Part shown: positions 51,871 through 61,019 of the stretch, one piece after another
How positions within the stretch are numbered: the stretch's first letter is position 1
How the letters are laid out: each line of letters opens with the position of its first letter
Notes under the pieces: generated by a model
Told to the model about the DNA's origin: nothing
What the model saw: the letters and a program-made list of their open reading frames with translations, nothing else
Databases searched by the model: none
From: Bin87 sp965232895
Lineage (GTDB): Bacteria > Chloroflexota > Dehalococcoidia > Lucifugimonadales > UBA3495
DNA length: 64,000 nt
NCBI GenBank assembly: GCA_965232895.1
Contig: OZ247430.1
Span: forward strand, 620,001 to 684,000
Direction: 5' to 3'
Translations under genes and position numbers: made by a program

Positions 51871-52896
51871 CTACGGGTTCTTGCGGTAAATCTGGACGCG
51901 ATGGCGGCAGGAGTCGACGACATAGATGCGGCCCTCTTCGTCCAGGTTGACCGCCGTGGGTCCCCAGAATCGGGCCTCCACGCCGGCCGAAGTCTCGCGG
52001 TGATGATCGCGCCACGGGTTCACGGCGGGGGCCAGATTTGCTTCGCGCCTGGCCCTCTGTTCGTCAGGATTGGCGGCCAGGTAGTCCTCCGCCCACGATG
52101 ACGTGGTCGCGTCCCCCAGCAGGATGGCGGCCACCTCGCCGTCCGGCGCGAATATCTGCACCCGCTCGTTGCCCCAGTCGGCCACGTAGATGTAGCCTTC
52201 GTCGTCAACGGCCACGGAGGCCGGGCGGTTCAATTGGCCCTTGCCGTCTCCCGACACACCCCACTGGCCCACGAAGCGGCCATCGGGTGTGAAGGCCTGT
52301 ACGCGGTCGTTGCGCCAGTCGGCGACGAAGACGTTGCCCTGAGCGTCGCATGCCAACCGCCAGGGCGTGTTGAACTGGCCGGCCTGGGCGCCGTAGCTGC
52401 CCCAGCCTCCCAGGTACTCCCCATCAGCGGTGAAACGCTGGATGCGGTGGTTCATGCCGTCGCTGATCAGAAGCGTGCCGTCGGGCGCGAAGGCGATGTC
52501 AGCGGGGCGGTTGATCTGTCCTGGGCCATCTCCGGCTTCACCCCATTGGCGGATGAACTCGCCGTCAGGGCCAAACACGTTGATCCGCTGCAGGGACTCG
52601 TCGGTCACGTAGAGGCGACCGTCACCGTCCTGAGCGATGGCGCTGGGCCACCAGAATTGGCCATCCTCGGTGCCTCCGGTACCCCATTCGCCGATGTAGC
52701 CTTCGTCCGCGGTGCAGACACAAACCCGTTTGAGTTCGAGCCGTCCGACCGACTCGGCGCCGCCACGGTTCAGCACGTACATAACGCCGCCGTCGCCCAG
52801 CGTCAGGTCGACGGGGTGGATGAATCCCCGGCCGCGGTAGGCCAGGAACCCAACGGTGTGGTTATAGGAAAAGGTTGCGGTCGCGGTGGTCGTCAT
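51871..52896 (-). CDS. NHL-repeat propeller protein coupled to the DUF1800 gene
   Basis: A 341-residue six-bladed NHL propeller with repeats of the form QINRPADIAFAPDGTLLISD / NHRIQRFTADGEYLGGWG. An unusual CVCTADEGYIGEWG strip lies near residue 50. No signal peptide is seen. The ATG at 52896 overlaps the TGA of the DUF1800 gene (ATGA), so the two are translationally coupled. Propellers of this type bind ligands or proteins; a functional link with the DUF1800 protein is implied by the overlap. The only other NHL gene, at 3152, is not coupled to anything similar. Confidence 0.87.
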   Translation of the reverse strand: MTTTATATFSYNHTVGFLAYRGRGFIHPVDLTLGDGGVMYVLNRGGAESVGRLELKRVCVCTADEGYIGEWGTGGTEDGQFWWPSAIAQDGDGRLYVTDESLQRINVFGPDGEFIRQWGEAGDGPGQINRPADIAFAPDGTLLISDGMNHRIQRFTADGEYLGGWGSYGAQAGQFNTPWRLACDAQGNVFVADWRNDRVQAFTPDGRFVGQWGVSGDGKGQLNRPASVAVDDEGYIYVADWGNERVQIFAPDGEVAAILLGDATTSSWAEDYLAANPDEQRARREANLAPAVNPWRDHHRETSAGVEARFWGPTAVNLDEEGRIYVVDSCRHRVQIYRKNP

Positions 52897-54344
52897 GCCA
52901 GCTGGTACTCCCGGGACGCCACGATGAGCTGCAGCATCTCCACGACGCGCTCCTCGGCGCAGGCGACCGTGTCGGCGCGGTCGAAACGAACCTCGCCCCA
53001 CGGGGCGGCCAGGGCGACCAGGCTGTCCATGGTGCCGTCGGACACCTCGAACATGCCCATGGCGTCCAGGCAGGCCTCGGCCAGATGGCGGGGCTCCAGC
53101 CGGTTGCCCCGGGCTTTGACGCGTTCGATGATGGCGCGGACGCCGGGGCGGGCCGTGTCGCGCATCTCGGCGCCGGCGGCGTTGATGCGCTCGACCAGGT
53201 TGCCGGTGTCGATCCACTCCATGCCGGTGTGCCAGCCCTCCACGGTGGGCGGGTTCAGGATCTCCTGACCCATGAAGTTGACGTCCATGGCCAGGTTGGA
53301 GATGGTCCACTCCGGAGATTGATGGCTGCCCGCCAGCCGGGCGGTGCCGCCGACCAGTTCGGCGGGGCTCTTGACGCGACCCAGCCGCACGGCCTCGTCG
53401 GCGAAGAAGTCCGACAGGAACATGCGGCGCATGACGGCGCGGACGTCGCCTCCGGTGCGGGTGAACTCGTCGGCCATGATGCCGATGGCTTCCTCGTCGG
53501 GCCGGTCGGACACGAAGAAGTTGTAGAGCTTGCCGGCGATGTAGTGCGCGGTGGCCGGCTGCTGCACGATGATGTCGATGACGTCCTGGCCGCTCAGGGG
53601 ACCGGTGTGGCCGAGGAAGGTCTTCTCGGTGTCGTCGTGGTCGTCCTCGCGGTAGCGGAACTGCCAGTCGATGCGGCCGTAGGGCCAGAAGGAGTCGCGG
53701 CTGGCGCGGATGCTCATGTACTCGGTGTTGTCGATGGTCCAGCCGGTGAAGGCGCGGGCGGCGGCTTTCACGTCAGCCTCGGTGTAGTTGCCGATGCCCA
53801 TGGAAAACAGCTCGAGGAGTTCGCGGCCGTAGTTCTCGTTGGGGGCGTCGCGGTGGTTGTCCTTGTTGTCCAGCCAGAAGATCATGGCGGGATCGCGGGA
53901 CAGCTCGACCAGGATGTCGGCGAACTTGCCCAGCCCGTGGCGGCGGAAGGTGTGCGTCTGGTTGACCACGGCCTTGGCGTGGTTGAGCTTGCCGTAGGCG
54001 GTGGCGAAGAGGCCGTGCCAGAACAGGGCCATCTTCTCCTCCAGCGGGCGCTGGCTGTTGATGATGCGATACATCCAGTATCCCTGGCTGCTCTCCAGCA
54101 GCATCAGGCTGTTCTGGTCAACGTGGTAGCGGCGGATGAGGTCTTCGATCTCGAGGTCGGGCCGGGTTTCGGGATGCAGCAGCTCGTCGACGGTGGCCTC
54201 GTATCCGCGCTCCACGGCGCGATCGATTTCGGCGCGGGTGGGCGTGAAACCGGCGCGGCGCAGGAGATGCGCGGCGCGGATGGATGCGTCATCGGCCAGG
54301 GCAATGCGGGCCGGGCCCAACTGTGGGTTGCGGGTCAAAGTCAT
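52893..54344 (-). CDS. DUF1800 family protein
   Basis: A 483-residue DUF1800 protein: AAHLLRRAGFTPTRAEIDRAV at the start, then RPLEEKMALFWHGLFAT, NENYGRELLELFSMGIGNYTEADVKAAARAFTGW and the C-terminal GQEILNPPTVEGWHTG. DUF1800 genes usually pair with a DUF1501 gene, which is absent; instead the NHL gene follows with a four-base overlap. Function is unknown. No signal peptide is visible. Confidence 0.9.
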   Translation of the reverse strand: MTLTRNPQLGPARIALADDASIRAAHLLRRAGFTPTRAEIDRAVERGYEATVDELLHPETRPDLEIEDLIRRYHVDQNSLMLLESSQGYWMYRIINSQRPLEEKMALFWHGLFATAYGKLNHAKAVVNQTHTFRRHGLGKFADILVELSRDPAMIFWLDNKDNHRDAPNENYGRELLELFSMGIGNYTEADVKAAARAFTGWTIDNTEYMSIRASRDSFWPYGRIDWQFRYREDDHDDTEKTFLGHTGPLSGQDVIDIIVQQPATAHYIAGKLYNFFVSDRPDEEAIGIMADEFTRTGGDVRAVMRRMFLSDFFADEAVRLGRVKSPAELVGGTARLAGSHQSPEWTISNLAMDVNFMGQEILNPPTVEGWHTGMEWIDTGNLVERINAAGAEMRDTARPGVRAIIERVKARGNRLEPRHLAEACLDAMGMFEVSDGTMDSLVALAAPWGEVRFDRADTVACAEERVVEMLQLIVASREYQLA

Positions 54345-54384
54345 CGTGGCAGTCCTCTGCGTTTTACTGAAAGACGAGCGATTG

Positions 54385-55686
54385 CTACATCAGGCTCCAG
54401 CGCGGGTTGGCGTCGACGAGCTCGCGGAGATAGTCGACCAGCCAGGGGCGGACTTCCTCGGCCATGTAGAAGGTGGGGGCGATGAGCTCGGTCTCGTCCT
54501 TGATGATGCCTTCCTCGAGGCAGCGGGTGGCCACCTCGGTTCCGGGCATGACGCTGACGCCGACGCGGAGGTTGGCCAGCGAAGGCTTCAGCCCGCGCAG
54601 GAACTCCAGCTTGTTTTCGACCGATTCGCGGGTCTCGCCGGGCTCGCCGAACTGCTGGCTGATGGTGTAGTGGAGGTCGCCGGCCTCGCACAGCTCGGTG
54701 GTTTCTTTGAGGGAGGCGTAGCGCGACGTGTCGTTGTCGCCCTCGTGCGGGTCGCCGCCGCGGGTGCCGCCCATCATGACGAGGCCGCAGCCGGCCTGCT
54801 TCATCATGCCGATGAGCTCGGCGTCGCAGGCGTAGGGCGCCAGGCAGGTGTTCCAGCGCACCTTCACCTCGGATTCCATCAGGGCGTTGCAGAGTTCCTT
54901 GGCGTGCTCCAAAGGCACGTTGAAGCAGTTGTCAACGAAGAAGATCTTCTTGAGGCCGTAGCGGGTGGTAACCTCGGCCACTTCTTCAACCACCTCGTCG
55001 ATGGGGCGGATCACCCGCCAAGCGCCCTCGGGGGTGCGCATGTCGTCAGCGGAGGTGGGGTAGTAGAACCCGCCCAGCTTGGTGAGCACGCTGACGCCGA
55101 AACCGGCCTTGGCGTACTTGGGCATGTCCAGGTCATCGAGGCTGGGGCGGCTGCCGAAATCGGAAGAACAGCGCATACCGTTGTACACGATCTCGCCGTT
55201 CTCCCGGTAGAGAACGCCGGTCATGCCCCGGTAGTCGGGCTCGCCGATCTCGACCCGGTTGGCCAGCTCGGAGAAGGTCTCGCCGGCGTCGCCGGCGATG
55301 CCGAGGTCGGGCTGCACGAAGTCAAAAACCTGCTGCGGCATGATGCTGAACGCCGGGCCGCCGCAGACGATGGTGGCGTCGGAAATCGTCCGGATGCGCT
55401 CGATGACGCTCCGGGTGATGGGCAACTGCCACTGCGGATCGACGTAGCTGTGGTTGCTGAGGTTGCGGATGGAGATGCCGACCAGCTCCGGCTTGAAGTC
55501 CAGGACGGTGCGCTCGACTTCATCCAGGTAATTCTCCTCCGCGAACATGAGGTCGATCAGCTTCACCTCGTGCCGGGAACGGTCGAGGTGGCCGGCGACG
55601 TAGGCCAGGCCGATGGGGATGGGCTGCGCTCGCATCCGGCTCATGACCTGTTTGTGACGGTTGGTAGCAATCAGCAGGATACGCAT
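54385..55686 (-). CDS. B12-binding/radical-SAM-like protein lacking the CxxxCxxC cluster motif
   Basis: A 433-residue protein (ATG 55686, GAGGGGG upstream) of BchE-like layout: an N-terminal cobalamin-binding-type Rossmann domain (PIGLAYVAGHL, LVGISIRNLSN, IVCGGPAFSIMPQQVF, GDAGETFSELA), then a radical-SAM-like barrel (YGLKKIFFVDNCFNVPLEHAKELC, GGTRGGD, QFGEPGETRESVENKLEFL). Where radical SAM enzymes carry CxxxCxxC after VxTKxG, this protein reads LTKLGGFYYPTS, with no cysteine. It therefore probably cannot bind the catalytic 4Fe-4S cluster in the usual way. The DxHxxG B12 motif is also not evident. A degenerate or repurposed paralogue is the best reading. Confidence 0.82.
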   Translation of the reverse strand: MRILLIATNRHKQVMSRMRAQPIPIGLAYVAGHLDRSRHEVKLIDLMFAEENYLDEVERTVLDFKPELVGISIRNLSNHSYVDPQWQLPITRSVIERIRTISDATIVCGGPAFSIMPQQVFDFVQPDLGIAGDAGETFSELANRVEIGEPDYRGMTGVLYRENGEIVYNGMRCSSDFGSRPSLDDLDMPKYAKAGFGVSVLTKLGGFYYPTSADDMRTPEGAWRVIRPIDEVVEEVAEVTTRYGLKKIFFVDNCFNVPLEHAKELCNALMESEVKVRWNTCLAPYACDAELIGMMKQAGCGLVMMGGTRGGDPHEGDNDTSRYASLKETTELCEAGDLHYTISQQFGEPGETRESVENKLEFLRGLKPSLANLRVGVSVMPGTEVATRCLEEGIIKDETELIAPTFYMAEEVRPWLVDYLRELVDANPRWSLM

Positions 55687-55759
55687 GTGAAATCCCCCTC
55701 GCGGCAGCAGAACAAACGGCGACAGTTTGGCCGATTGTACACCAGCACGCAGGAAGGCG

Positions 55760-56920
55760 CTATTCGTGCTCTGCCGCCGCCGCATCCCCGTCCGGTTCGG
55801 CGGCGTCTTCCGCATCGGGCGGGCTTCCCGGCGTGACGGCCGCGTCCCATTCGCGCACGACGTAACTGAGCACGCGGTAGCCGGCGGCGGTGAACGGGGC
55901 GGCAACCAGCACGCCCCAGAAACCGAGGAACAGCCCGAATATGGCCAGGGCGAGGATGACCGCCAGCGGGTGCAGACCCAACGCCTGGCCCTGCATCCTG
56001 GGTGCGATCAGGGTGTTCTGCAAGGCCTGGAGGATCAGGTACAGGGCGATGACCAGCGGGGCCTTCGTCCAGTCGGTGACCAGCGTGACGATGACGGCTA
56101 TCGCCAGGGATATGGTTGGACCGACGATTGGGATCAGCTCGCCGGCAAAGGCCACCATCGCGAGTATCGGAGCCAGAGGGACGCCCATGGCCCATAAAGC
56201 AAGCGCGGTGGTCACACCGATCATCGCGCCCAACAACAATTGGACGCGCAAGTACACGCCAATGGACTCTCCAGAAAGCCGAGCGATTTCCGAGAGGTCG
56301 TCCCGTATCGATCGCGGGAAGAGGCGGCGCACGCCGCGGCCAATACTCGCAGGCTCGTAAAGCAGGTAGAACAGGATGATGGGCACGGTGACCAGCGAGA
56401 CCACCAGGCCCACGCCGGTTTGCAGGATGCGGAACAGACGGTGGAGCGCATCATTCAGCGCCTGGCCCAATGCGTCGCGCAGTTCCTGCAGGCGGGGATC
56501 TATCATCTCCCGTATGTTGGGCGGGACGCGGCTTTCGTACTCGGCGATGGCCGCCCGGTAAATCTCCTGGGTTTCTGATACCAGGTCAGGAGCGCGCTCC
56601 ACCAGGGCCGCCGACTGGTCGATTATCCGCAGCACTCCGACTGCGAGGACGATCAATACGGCCAACACTATCAGAAGGAGGAGCAGGGCTGCGGTCGCCA
56701 TGCGCGTCACCCGGGGCCAACGCCGTCCCAGCGGCGTCCGCCGTTCCGCCGCGTTTACCAGCGGCAACAGCAAGTAGGCCACCGCGCCGCTGAGCAGGAA
56801 GGGCAGCAACACGGCCAGCAACTTCCAGATTACGGCCAGCGCAACAACCGCAACCGCCAGCGCGGCCAGCAAACGGAGCCGACGGGATGCGGTGGGCGAT
56901 GGTTGCGGCAGTGAGAGCAT
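55760..56920 (-). CDS. AI-2E family (PerM/YdiK-type) transporter
   Basis: A 386-residue membrane protein of the AI-2E transporter family: about eight TM helices, an extended extracytoplasmic helical loop (about residues 110-165, with PDLVSETQEIYRA), and the conserved LLGAMIGVTTALALWAMGVPLAPILAMVAFAGELIPIVGPTISL and GFWGVLVAAPFTA. Members export a range of small solutes; the AI-2 link is only historical. The ATG at 56920 lacks a clear ribosome site; an in-frame TTG is two codons upstream. The acidic tail (DAEDAAEPDGDAAAAEHE) is unusual. Confidence 0.9.
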   Translation of the reverse strand: MLSLPQPSPTASRRLRLLAALAVAVVALAVIWKLLAVLLPFLLSGAVAYLLLPLVNAAERRTPLGRRWPRVTRMATAALLLLLIVLAVLIVLAVGVLRIIDQSAALVERAPDLVSETQEIYRAAIAEYESRVPPNIREMIDPRLQELRDALGQALNDALHRLFRILQTGVGLVVSLVTVPIILFYLLYEPASIGRGVRRLFPRSIRDDLSEIARLSGESIGVYLRVQLLLGAMIGVTTALALWAMGVPLAPILAMVAFAGELIPIVGPTISLAIAVIVTLVTDWTKAPLVIALYLILQALQNTLIAPRMQGQALGLHPLAVILALAIFGLFLGFWGVLVAAPFTAAGYRVLSYVVREWDAAVTPGSPPDAEDAAEPDGDAAAAEHE

Positions 56921-57055
56921 GGGCAAGATTAGCAGGGCCAGGGCCAGGCGCAGGGATGATAACCCAGCCGAGTGCGCTTAACAAGGCAAAGTGCCTATGC
57001 TAACCTCGTTGGTACCGATAAATTTGCGGATTTCTCCATGAGGAGCATACACACC

Positions 57056-57604
57056 ATGAAAAAGATCGTGATATTGGCAATAATGGGCCTGGCAACCATG
57101 CTGCTGGCCGCAGCCTGCTCAAGCGGCGCGTCGGACAGCGGAGCGCCGACATCCGAATCTGTAGAAACCATCTACGATTTCAACATAGATCTGTACCAGG
57201 GCAGCGATGAGTTGGGATCGGAAACGGTGGCAGTCTCCGACCTGCGGGGCCAGCCGGTGGTGCTGAACTTCTGGGCGGGCCTGTGTCCGCCGTGCCGGGC
57301 GGAGATGCCGGAATTCCAGGCCTTCGCCGATGAATACGAGGGGCGCGCAACGCTGGTGGGTGTGGATTTGGGCCAATCCTTCGCGCTGGGCAGCGAAGAG
57401 GACGCCATCGCGCTGCTCCAGGAACTGGGGGTGTCCTATCCGGCCGGCGCGCCGGACGACGACAACCTGGTGCGCGAACTGGGCGTGCTGGGGCTGCCCG
57501 CGACCTTCTTCGTCGCGGCCGACGGCAGCCTGCATCGCAAGTGGCAGGGTGTCCTGAACGGCGAGAAACTTGCCGAGATCACCGACGAAATGCTGGCGCA
57601 GTAG
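57056..57604 (+). CDS. TlpA-like thioredoxin-fold lipoprotein
   Basis: A 182-residue lipoprotein: signal MKKIVILAIMGLATMLLAAAC (Cys21), a short linker and a TlpA/ResA-type thioredoxin fold with active site WAGLCPPCRAEMP (Cys77, Cys80) and the cis-Pro loop LGLPATFFV. GAGGAG lies ten bases before the ATG at 57056; ATG 57038 is an alternative. It acts on the outer face as a thiol-disulfide reductase, for example in cytochrome c maturation, though no cytochrome gene is near. An LLM enzyme gene follows after 26 bp. Confidence 0.92.
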   Translation: MKKIVILAIMGLATMLLAAACSSGASDSGAPTSESVETIYDFNIDLYQGSDELGSETVAVSDLRGQPVVLNFWAGLCPPCRAEMPEFQAFADEYEGRATLVGVDLGQSFALGSEEDAIALLQELGVSYPAGAPDDDNLVRELGVLGLPATFFVAADGSLHRKWQGVLNGEKLAEITDEMLAQ

Positions 57605-57630
57605 GCCGCCACCGGGAGAGGAGACATGAT

Positions 57631-58584
57631 ATGGCAGACAACGCAATCACCTTCGGCCTCAACCTGAGCGTGGACAACTTCTGGGACCTGCCGGAATTCG
57701 CCCGGCGAGCCGAGGATCTGGGGTACGACCGGGTGTCCATCGGGGAGCACGTGATGGACGGCAACCCGCCGCGTCCCACGGTGATGGGATTGCCGGCCAT
57801 GGCGGCGGCGGCCGGCGCCACCACGCGGCTGCGGGTGCTGACGGGGATCGTGATCGCGCCGCTGTACCATCCGGTGCTGCTGGCCAAGCTGGTGGCCACG
57901 GTGGACCAGATTTCGGGCGGGAGGCTGGACTTCGGCATCGGCATCAGCGGGCAGCGCGACACGCGGGCGGAGTTCGACGCGATGGAGATTCCGGTGAACA
58001 CGCGGGGCCGGCGCACCGATGAGATACTGCGCGCCATGAAACAGCTGTGGACGGAGGACCACGTCTCCCATCACGGGCGGTTCTTCAACTACGACGACGT
58101 GACGCTGGAGCCCAAGCCGCGCCAGCAACCCTATCCACCCATCTGGGTGGCCGGGCGCAGCGACGCGGCGGTGCGTCGGGCGGCGATCGCCGGCGACGGG
58201 TGGTATCCGTACCTGTTCACGGTGAACCGGCTCCGGCGGTCCAACACCAGCGTGCGCGAGATGGCCGAACACGCCGGACGCGACCTGAGCCGGTTCCATT
58301 GGGGACTGAACCAGCCCACGGCCATCGACGAGGATCCGGATAAAGCCCTCGAAACCGCAGTTGCCCACGTGGGACAGCGCTACGTGACGCCCGAGCGCAG
58401 CGCCGAGGACATCGCCCGCGCCCTGTGCATCACGGGGAACGCGGAGGACTGCATCGGCGCGGTGCAGGAGCGGGTCGACGCGGGCGTGCGCGATTTCGTG
58501 TTCGGGTTCCTGGCCGGCGAGCCGGACGACTACTTCCGGCAGATGGAGCTGTTCTCAAGCCGGGTGCTGTCGCATTTCAAGTGA
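57631..58584 (+). CDS. LLM-class flavin/F420-dependent oxidoreductase
   Basis: A 317-residue luciferase-like protein close to the F420-dependent TIGR03619-type group: AEDLGYDRVSIGEHV, LPAMAAAAGATTRLRVLTGIVIAPLYHPVLLAKLVATVDQISGGRLDFGIG, and KPRQQPYPPIWVAGRSDAAVRRAA. GGGAGAGGAGA precedes the ATG at 57631. It is probably cotranscribed with the TlpA-like gene, which could be accidental. Cofactor choice (FMNH2 or F420) and substrate cannot be read from sequence alone. Confidence 0.9.
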   Translation: MADNAITFGLNLSVDNFWDLPEFARRAEDLGYDRVSIGEHVMDGNPPRPTVMGLPAMAAAAGATTRLRVLTGIVIAPLYHPVLLAKLVATVDQISGGRLDFGIGISGQRDTRAEFDAMEIPVNTRGRRTDEILRAMKQLWTEDHVSHHGRFFNYDDVTLEPKPRQQPYPPIWVAGRSDAAVRRAAIAGDGWYPYLFTVNRLRRSNTSVREMAEHAGRDLSRFHWGLNQPTAIDEDPDKALETAVAHVGQRYVTPERSAEDIARALCITGNAEDCIGAVQERVDAGVRDFVFGFLAGEPDDYFRQMELFSSRVLSHFK

Positions 58585-58615
58585 CGTTACTCAGCAGCAG
58601 GCCAGGGCGGCTATA

Positions 58616-58760
58616 AACCTTTGACGCTAGTTTGAGATGATTTAGAAAGTGCCGCGAGGTTCCATTATGCTGTGAGTTGACAACACCACCGCGGAGGAAC
58701 CCCGTGAACATCGCCGATTTTCTCACCGAACTCTACTGCAAGATAGACGACGCCCTCCCG
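58616..58760 (+). pseudogene. 5' fragment of an IS982-like element
   Basis: The end AACCTTTGACGCTAGTTTGAG resembles the left end of the IS at 38642-39561, and the frame from 58704 begins NIADFLTELYCKIDDALPEQ, matching the transposase start there at most positions. After about 20 codons the similarity stops abruptly near 58760. Confidence 0.75.
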
Positions 58761-58845
58761 GAGCAGGGCAATCGCATTTCAGATCATTCTAAAAATCAGG
58801 CTAAACTGGCGCCTGAGATTTGGTTGATTGAGGTGCGTGGTAGCG

Positions 58846-59010
58846 ATGGACAATATACCGCTTTCGATTGTGGAACGGTTTGGAATACTTGAAGATCCGA
58901 GAACCGGACATGCCAGAAAGCATGAGTTGCTGGACATTATCGTCATCACTCTTTGCGCGGTGATCTGCGGCGCCGACAACTGGTCGGAGGAGTGGCCTTT
59001 CTTTCTCTGG
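58846..59010 (+). pseudogene. ISAs1-like transposase N-terminal fragment
   Basis: The frame reads IVERFGILEDPRTGHARKHELLDIIVITLCAVICGADNW, given here in two overlapping parts: LEDPRTGHARKHELLDII and ITLCAVICGADNW. This is the hallmark N terminus of ISAs1-family transposases. It breaks off after about 55 codons. Confidence 0.75.
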
Positions 59011-59023
59011 CGCTTCCTCCGGT

Positions 59024-59140
59024 ATGGATATGCTGGTGGATACAGGAATAGCGCGGGAGTTCACTGACCGCAGGCGCAATCGGCTGTTCGCCTACGACCA
59101 ATACCTGTCCATCTTGAGCGAGGGAACGGAGCCGCTGTAG
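59024..59140 (+). pseudogene. Fic-family C-terminal fragment
   Basis: A 38-codon tail, LVDTGIAREFTDRRRNRLFAYDQYLSIL...TEPL, with the layout of the winged-helix C terminus of Fic/DOC-type proteins. It is fused to the ISAs1 fragment by deletion and ends at TAG right before the next gene. Confidence 0.5.
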
Positions 59141-60403
59141 GTGAGCGCGACGTCGCCAACATCGCGCAATCGGACCCGGGCGAAACCTCGCTGGCTGCTG
59201 GCGGTATGCGTCATTCTTGCCGGGGTGGGACTGGCATGCGGCCACGGTCCCTACGGCATAACCTTCGTCGGGGCGGACGCGGACGAAACGCTGATCGCCC
59301 AGGGAAGATTCAGCCAGAGCGGAGAATGGAACGCGTACACGAGCGCTGACGGTGGGCTGTCGTGGACACACGTCGCCATGTATGACGGAACCAACCACCC
59401 CCAATGGCGCGACCACGGCAAACTGGCGGCGAAGGCGCCCCGGGGACAGTATCAAATCTCTGGCGACGGAAATCGGATCACCCGCGCCAACGGCAACGGA
59501 ACGGAGACGGTTTATTCGGTCAACGAGACGCTGGACGGGGCCAACATGACCCTGGCGCACCGCAACCGGAAGAGCGTCGGCAGTCAATTGCACAGCATCC
59601 ATTACGACGCCCCCAGCGGGAACGTGATCGCGGCGGTGGAGACCGATGGCGTGGTAGTTGAAACGCCGGACGGCCGCTGGTCACGGGTTGCGGTCGGCCC
59701 ATACGCCCCGACACATTACCCGTCAACCTCCCGGCTGATGCTCTTGCTGTCGTCTCCAACCCTCTGGCTGTCAATCCTTGCGGTGCTGACCGCTTTCGCC
59801 GCGGCCGCCTTCGTGCTGGTGGCAGGCCGGTGGCCGGAAATCGCACTGGCAACCGCAGTTTTCGCTGTCACCGGCACGGCTTATTTCCTAACCTATCGGA
59901 TGAGCGTGGACAATCTACTGCCATTGTTCCTGATAGTGGCGGCATGGCCTGTGATCATGGCGGCGCTGTATCTGCTGCTGGCTCTGTGTCCTGGCGAGCG
60001 TCTCGCGCACCGAGGTTCCGCCCTGACGGGCATGGGGTTCATCCTTGCCGGCGCCATTTTCGGGTTTCCCGGGTTACACGGCTCTCCCGGCTCATCCGCG
60101 CTGCTGATCGTTTGGGACCTCCCCCAGCTGTACCTGCCCATGATCGCAGCGGCGCTGGGCCTGGCGATCATGGCGACGCGGCCGTACCTGCCCGTGGGGG
60201 AGGATTGGCATAAGGCGGGAATGGCAGCCGCAATCACCATGCTGCTGGCGTTGTTGGCGCCGGTGGTCCTCTGGCTGCTATATGTCCTGACCCAGGAAGC
60301 GGCTCAGGCAATATCCATCGGGTTAGCCGGCGCGGTGGCTCTCGCCTGGTTCGCGCATTTAAAACGGCGACAGCGGCGGCGAACCTTGGGCGGCTGGTAC
60401 TAG
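59141..60403 (+). CDS. Hypothetical membrane protein with outer sensor-like domain
   Basis: A 420-residue protein. It has an N-terminal signal/lipobox-like segment (AGVGLAC at about residue 33), an extracytoplasmic beta-rich domain to about residue 195 with a BNR-like repeat (AYTSADGGLSWTHV), and then about seven TM helices. A basic tail (LKRRQRRRTLGGWY) ends it. The GTG at 59141 directly follows the Fic fragment stop; GGAG lies ten bases upstream. I do not know the family; the layout recalls a membrane sensor. Confidence 0.7.
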   Translation: MSATSPTSRNRTRAKPRWLLAVCVILAGVGLACGHGPYGITFVGADADETLIAQGRFSQSGEWNAYTSADGGLSWTHVAMYDGTNHPQWRDHGKLAAKAPRGQYQISGDGNRITRANGNGTETVYSVNETLDGANMTLAHRNRKSVGSQLHSIHYDAPSGNVIAAVETDGVVVETPDGRWSRVAVGPYAPTHYPSTSRLMLLLSSPTLWLSILAVLTAFAAAAFVLVAGRWPEIALATAVFAVTGTAYFLTYRMSVDNLLPLFLIVAAWPVIMAALYLLLALCPGERLAHRGSALTGMGFILAGAIFGFPGLHGSPGSSALLIVWDLPQLYLPMIAAALGLAIMATRPYLPVGEDWHKAGMAAAITMLLALLAPVVLWLLYVLTQEAAQAISIGLAGAVALAWFAHLKRRQRRRTLGGWY

Positions 60404-60435
60404 CGGATGTGGATTGATGGCCGCTCGGACGGAGC

Positions 60436-60587
60436 CAGGGCAATCGCACCATCGCCGTCATTCCTGCGCACGCAGGAATCCAGTGATCTAATTCGTTAAA
60501 TACGCTTCAAATTCGTTCATTCTATGACCAATGGACTCCGGCTTTCGCCGGAGTGACGGGCGTGGAACCTATGATGCGATTGCCCTG
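60436..60587 (-). repeat. 152-bp TIR element, copy 2 (inverted)
   Basis: Same length and ends (CAGGGCAATCGCACCAT / ATGATGCGATTGCCCTG) as the copy at 38446-38597 and, read on the minus strand, near-identical throughout, with compensating changes in the hairpin stems (for example CTGCGTGCGCAG against CTGCTTTCGCAG). Confidence 0.85.
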
Positions 60588-60667
60588 CACGGAGCCGTTG
60601 TAGCGCCAACCGGCGCCGCCGGCGTGATAACATCGGAGGTCAACCAGGTAACCGCGGGAGAATCGGA

Positions 60668-60997
60668 ATGACCGGGAAAATCCAGTGGGGCAATCCCTTT
60701 GACGACGCCGGCATCGAGGAGATGGCTGACTGGATGGCGCCCCGGCTGGGGCAATCCCCCATGTACCGCATGGCCATCGACGGGGCCGACCCGGATCTGC
60801 TGGCGGTGCTGCTGGAGCGGCTGATGAACGAGTACCTGGAATATCGGGAAATCCCCGCCCGTGTCCGCCGGGACCGCAACCTGGTGTACGTTTCCATGGG
60901 CGAGGATGACGAGGACGAGGAATCGGCAGCCAACATCAGCGTCCCGCTGGTGCGCGCCCTGATGCGCCGCCTCCGCGGCTCCGGCTGGTGGAATTAA
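60668..60997 (+). CDS. Hypothetical 109-residue protein
   Basis: A small acidic protein starting at ATG 60668 (GGGAGAA region upstream). It has helical segments (GIEEMADWMAPRL, DLLAVLLERLMNEYLEYR), an acidic stretch (MGEDDEDEESAA) and a basic end (RALMRRLRGSGWWN). I do not recognise it. It converges on gpsA, 22 bp away. Confidence 0.6.
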   Translation: MTGKIQWGNPFDDAGIEEMADWMAPRLGQSPMYRMAIDGADPDLLAVLLERLMNEYLEYREIPARVRRDRNLVYVSMGEDDEDEESAANISVPLVRALMRRLRGSGWWN

Positions 60998-61019
60998 CTT
61001 GTGACCGCTCGCGTCGCAG

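Noticed and set aside
52875..55836. Two long plus-strand frames (536 and 566 codons) opposite DUF1800 and the B12 protein
   Set aside because: Both run antisense to well-supported genes and read as Val/Gly/Asp-rich nonsense.
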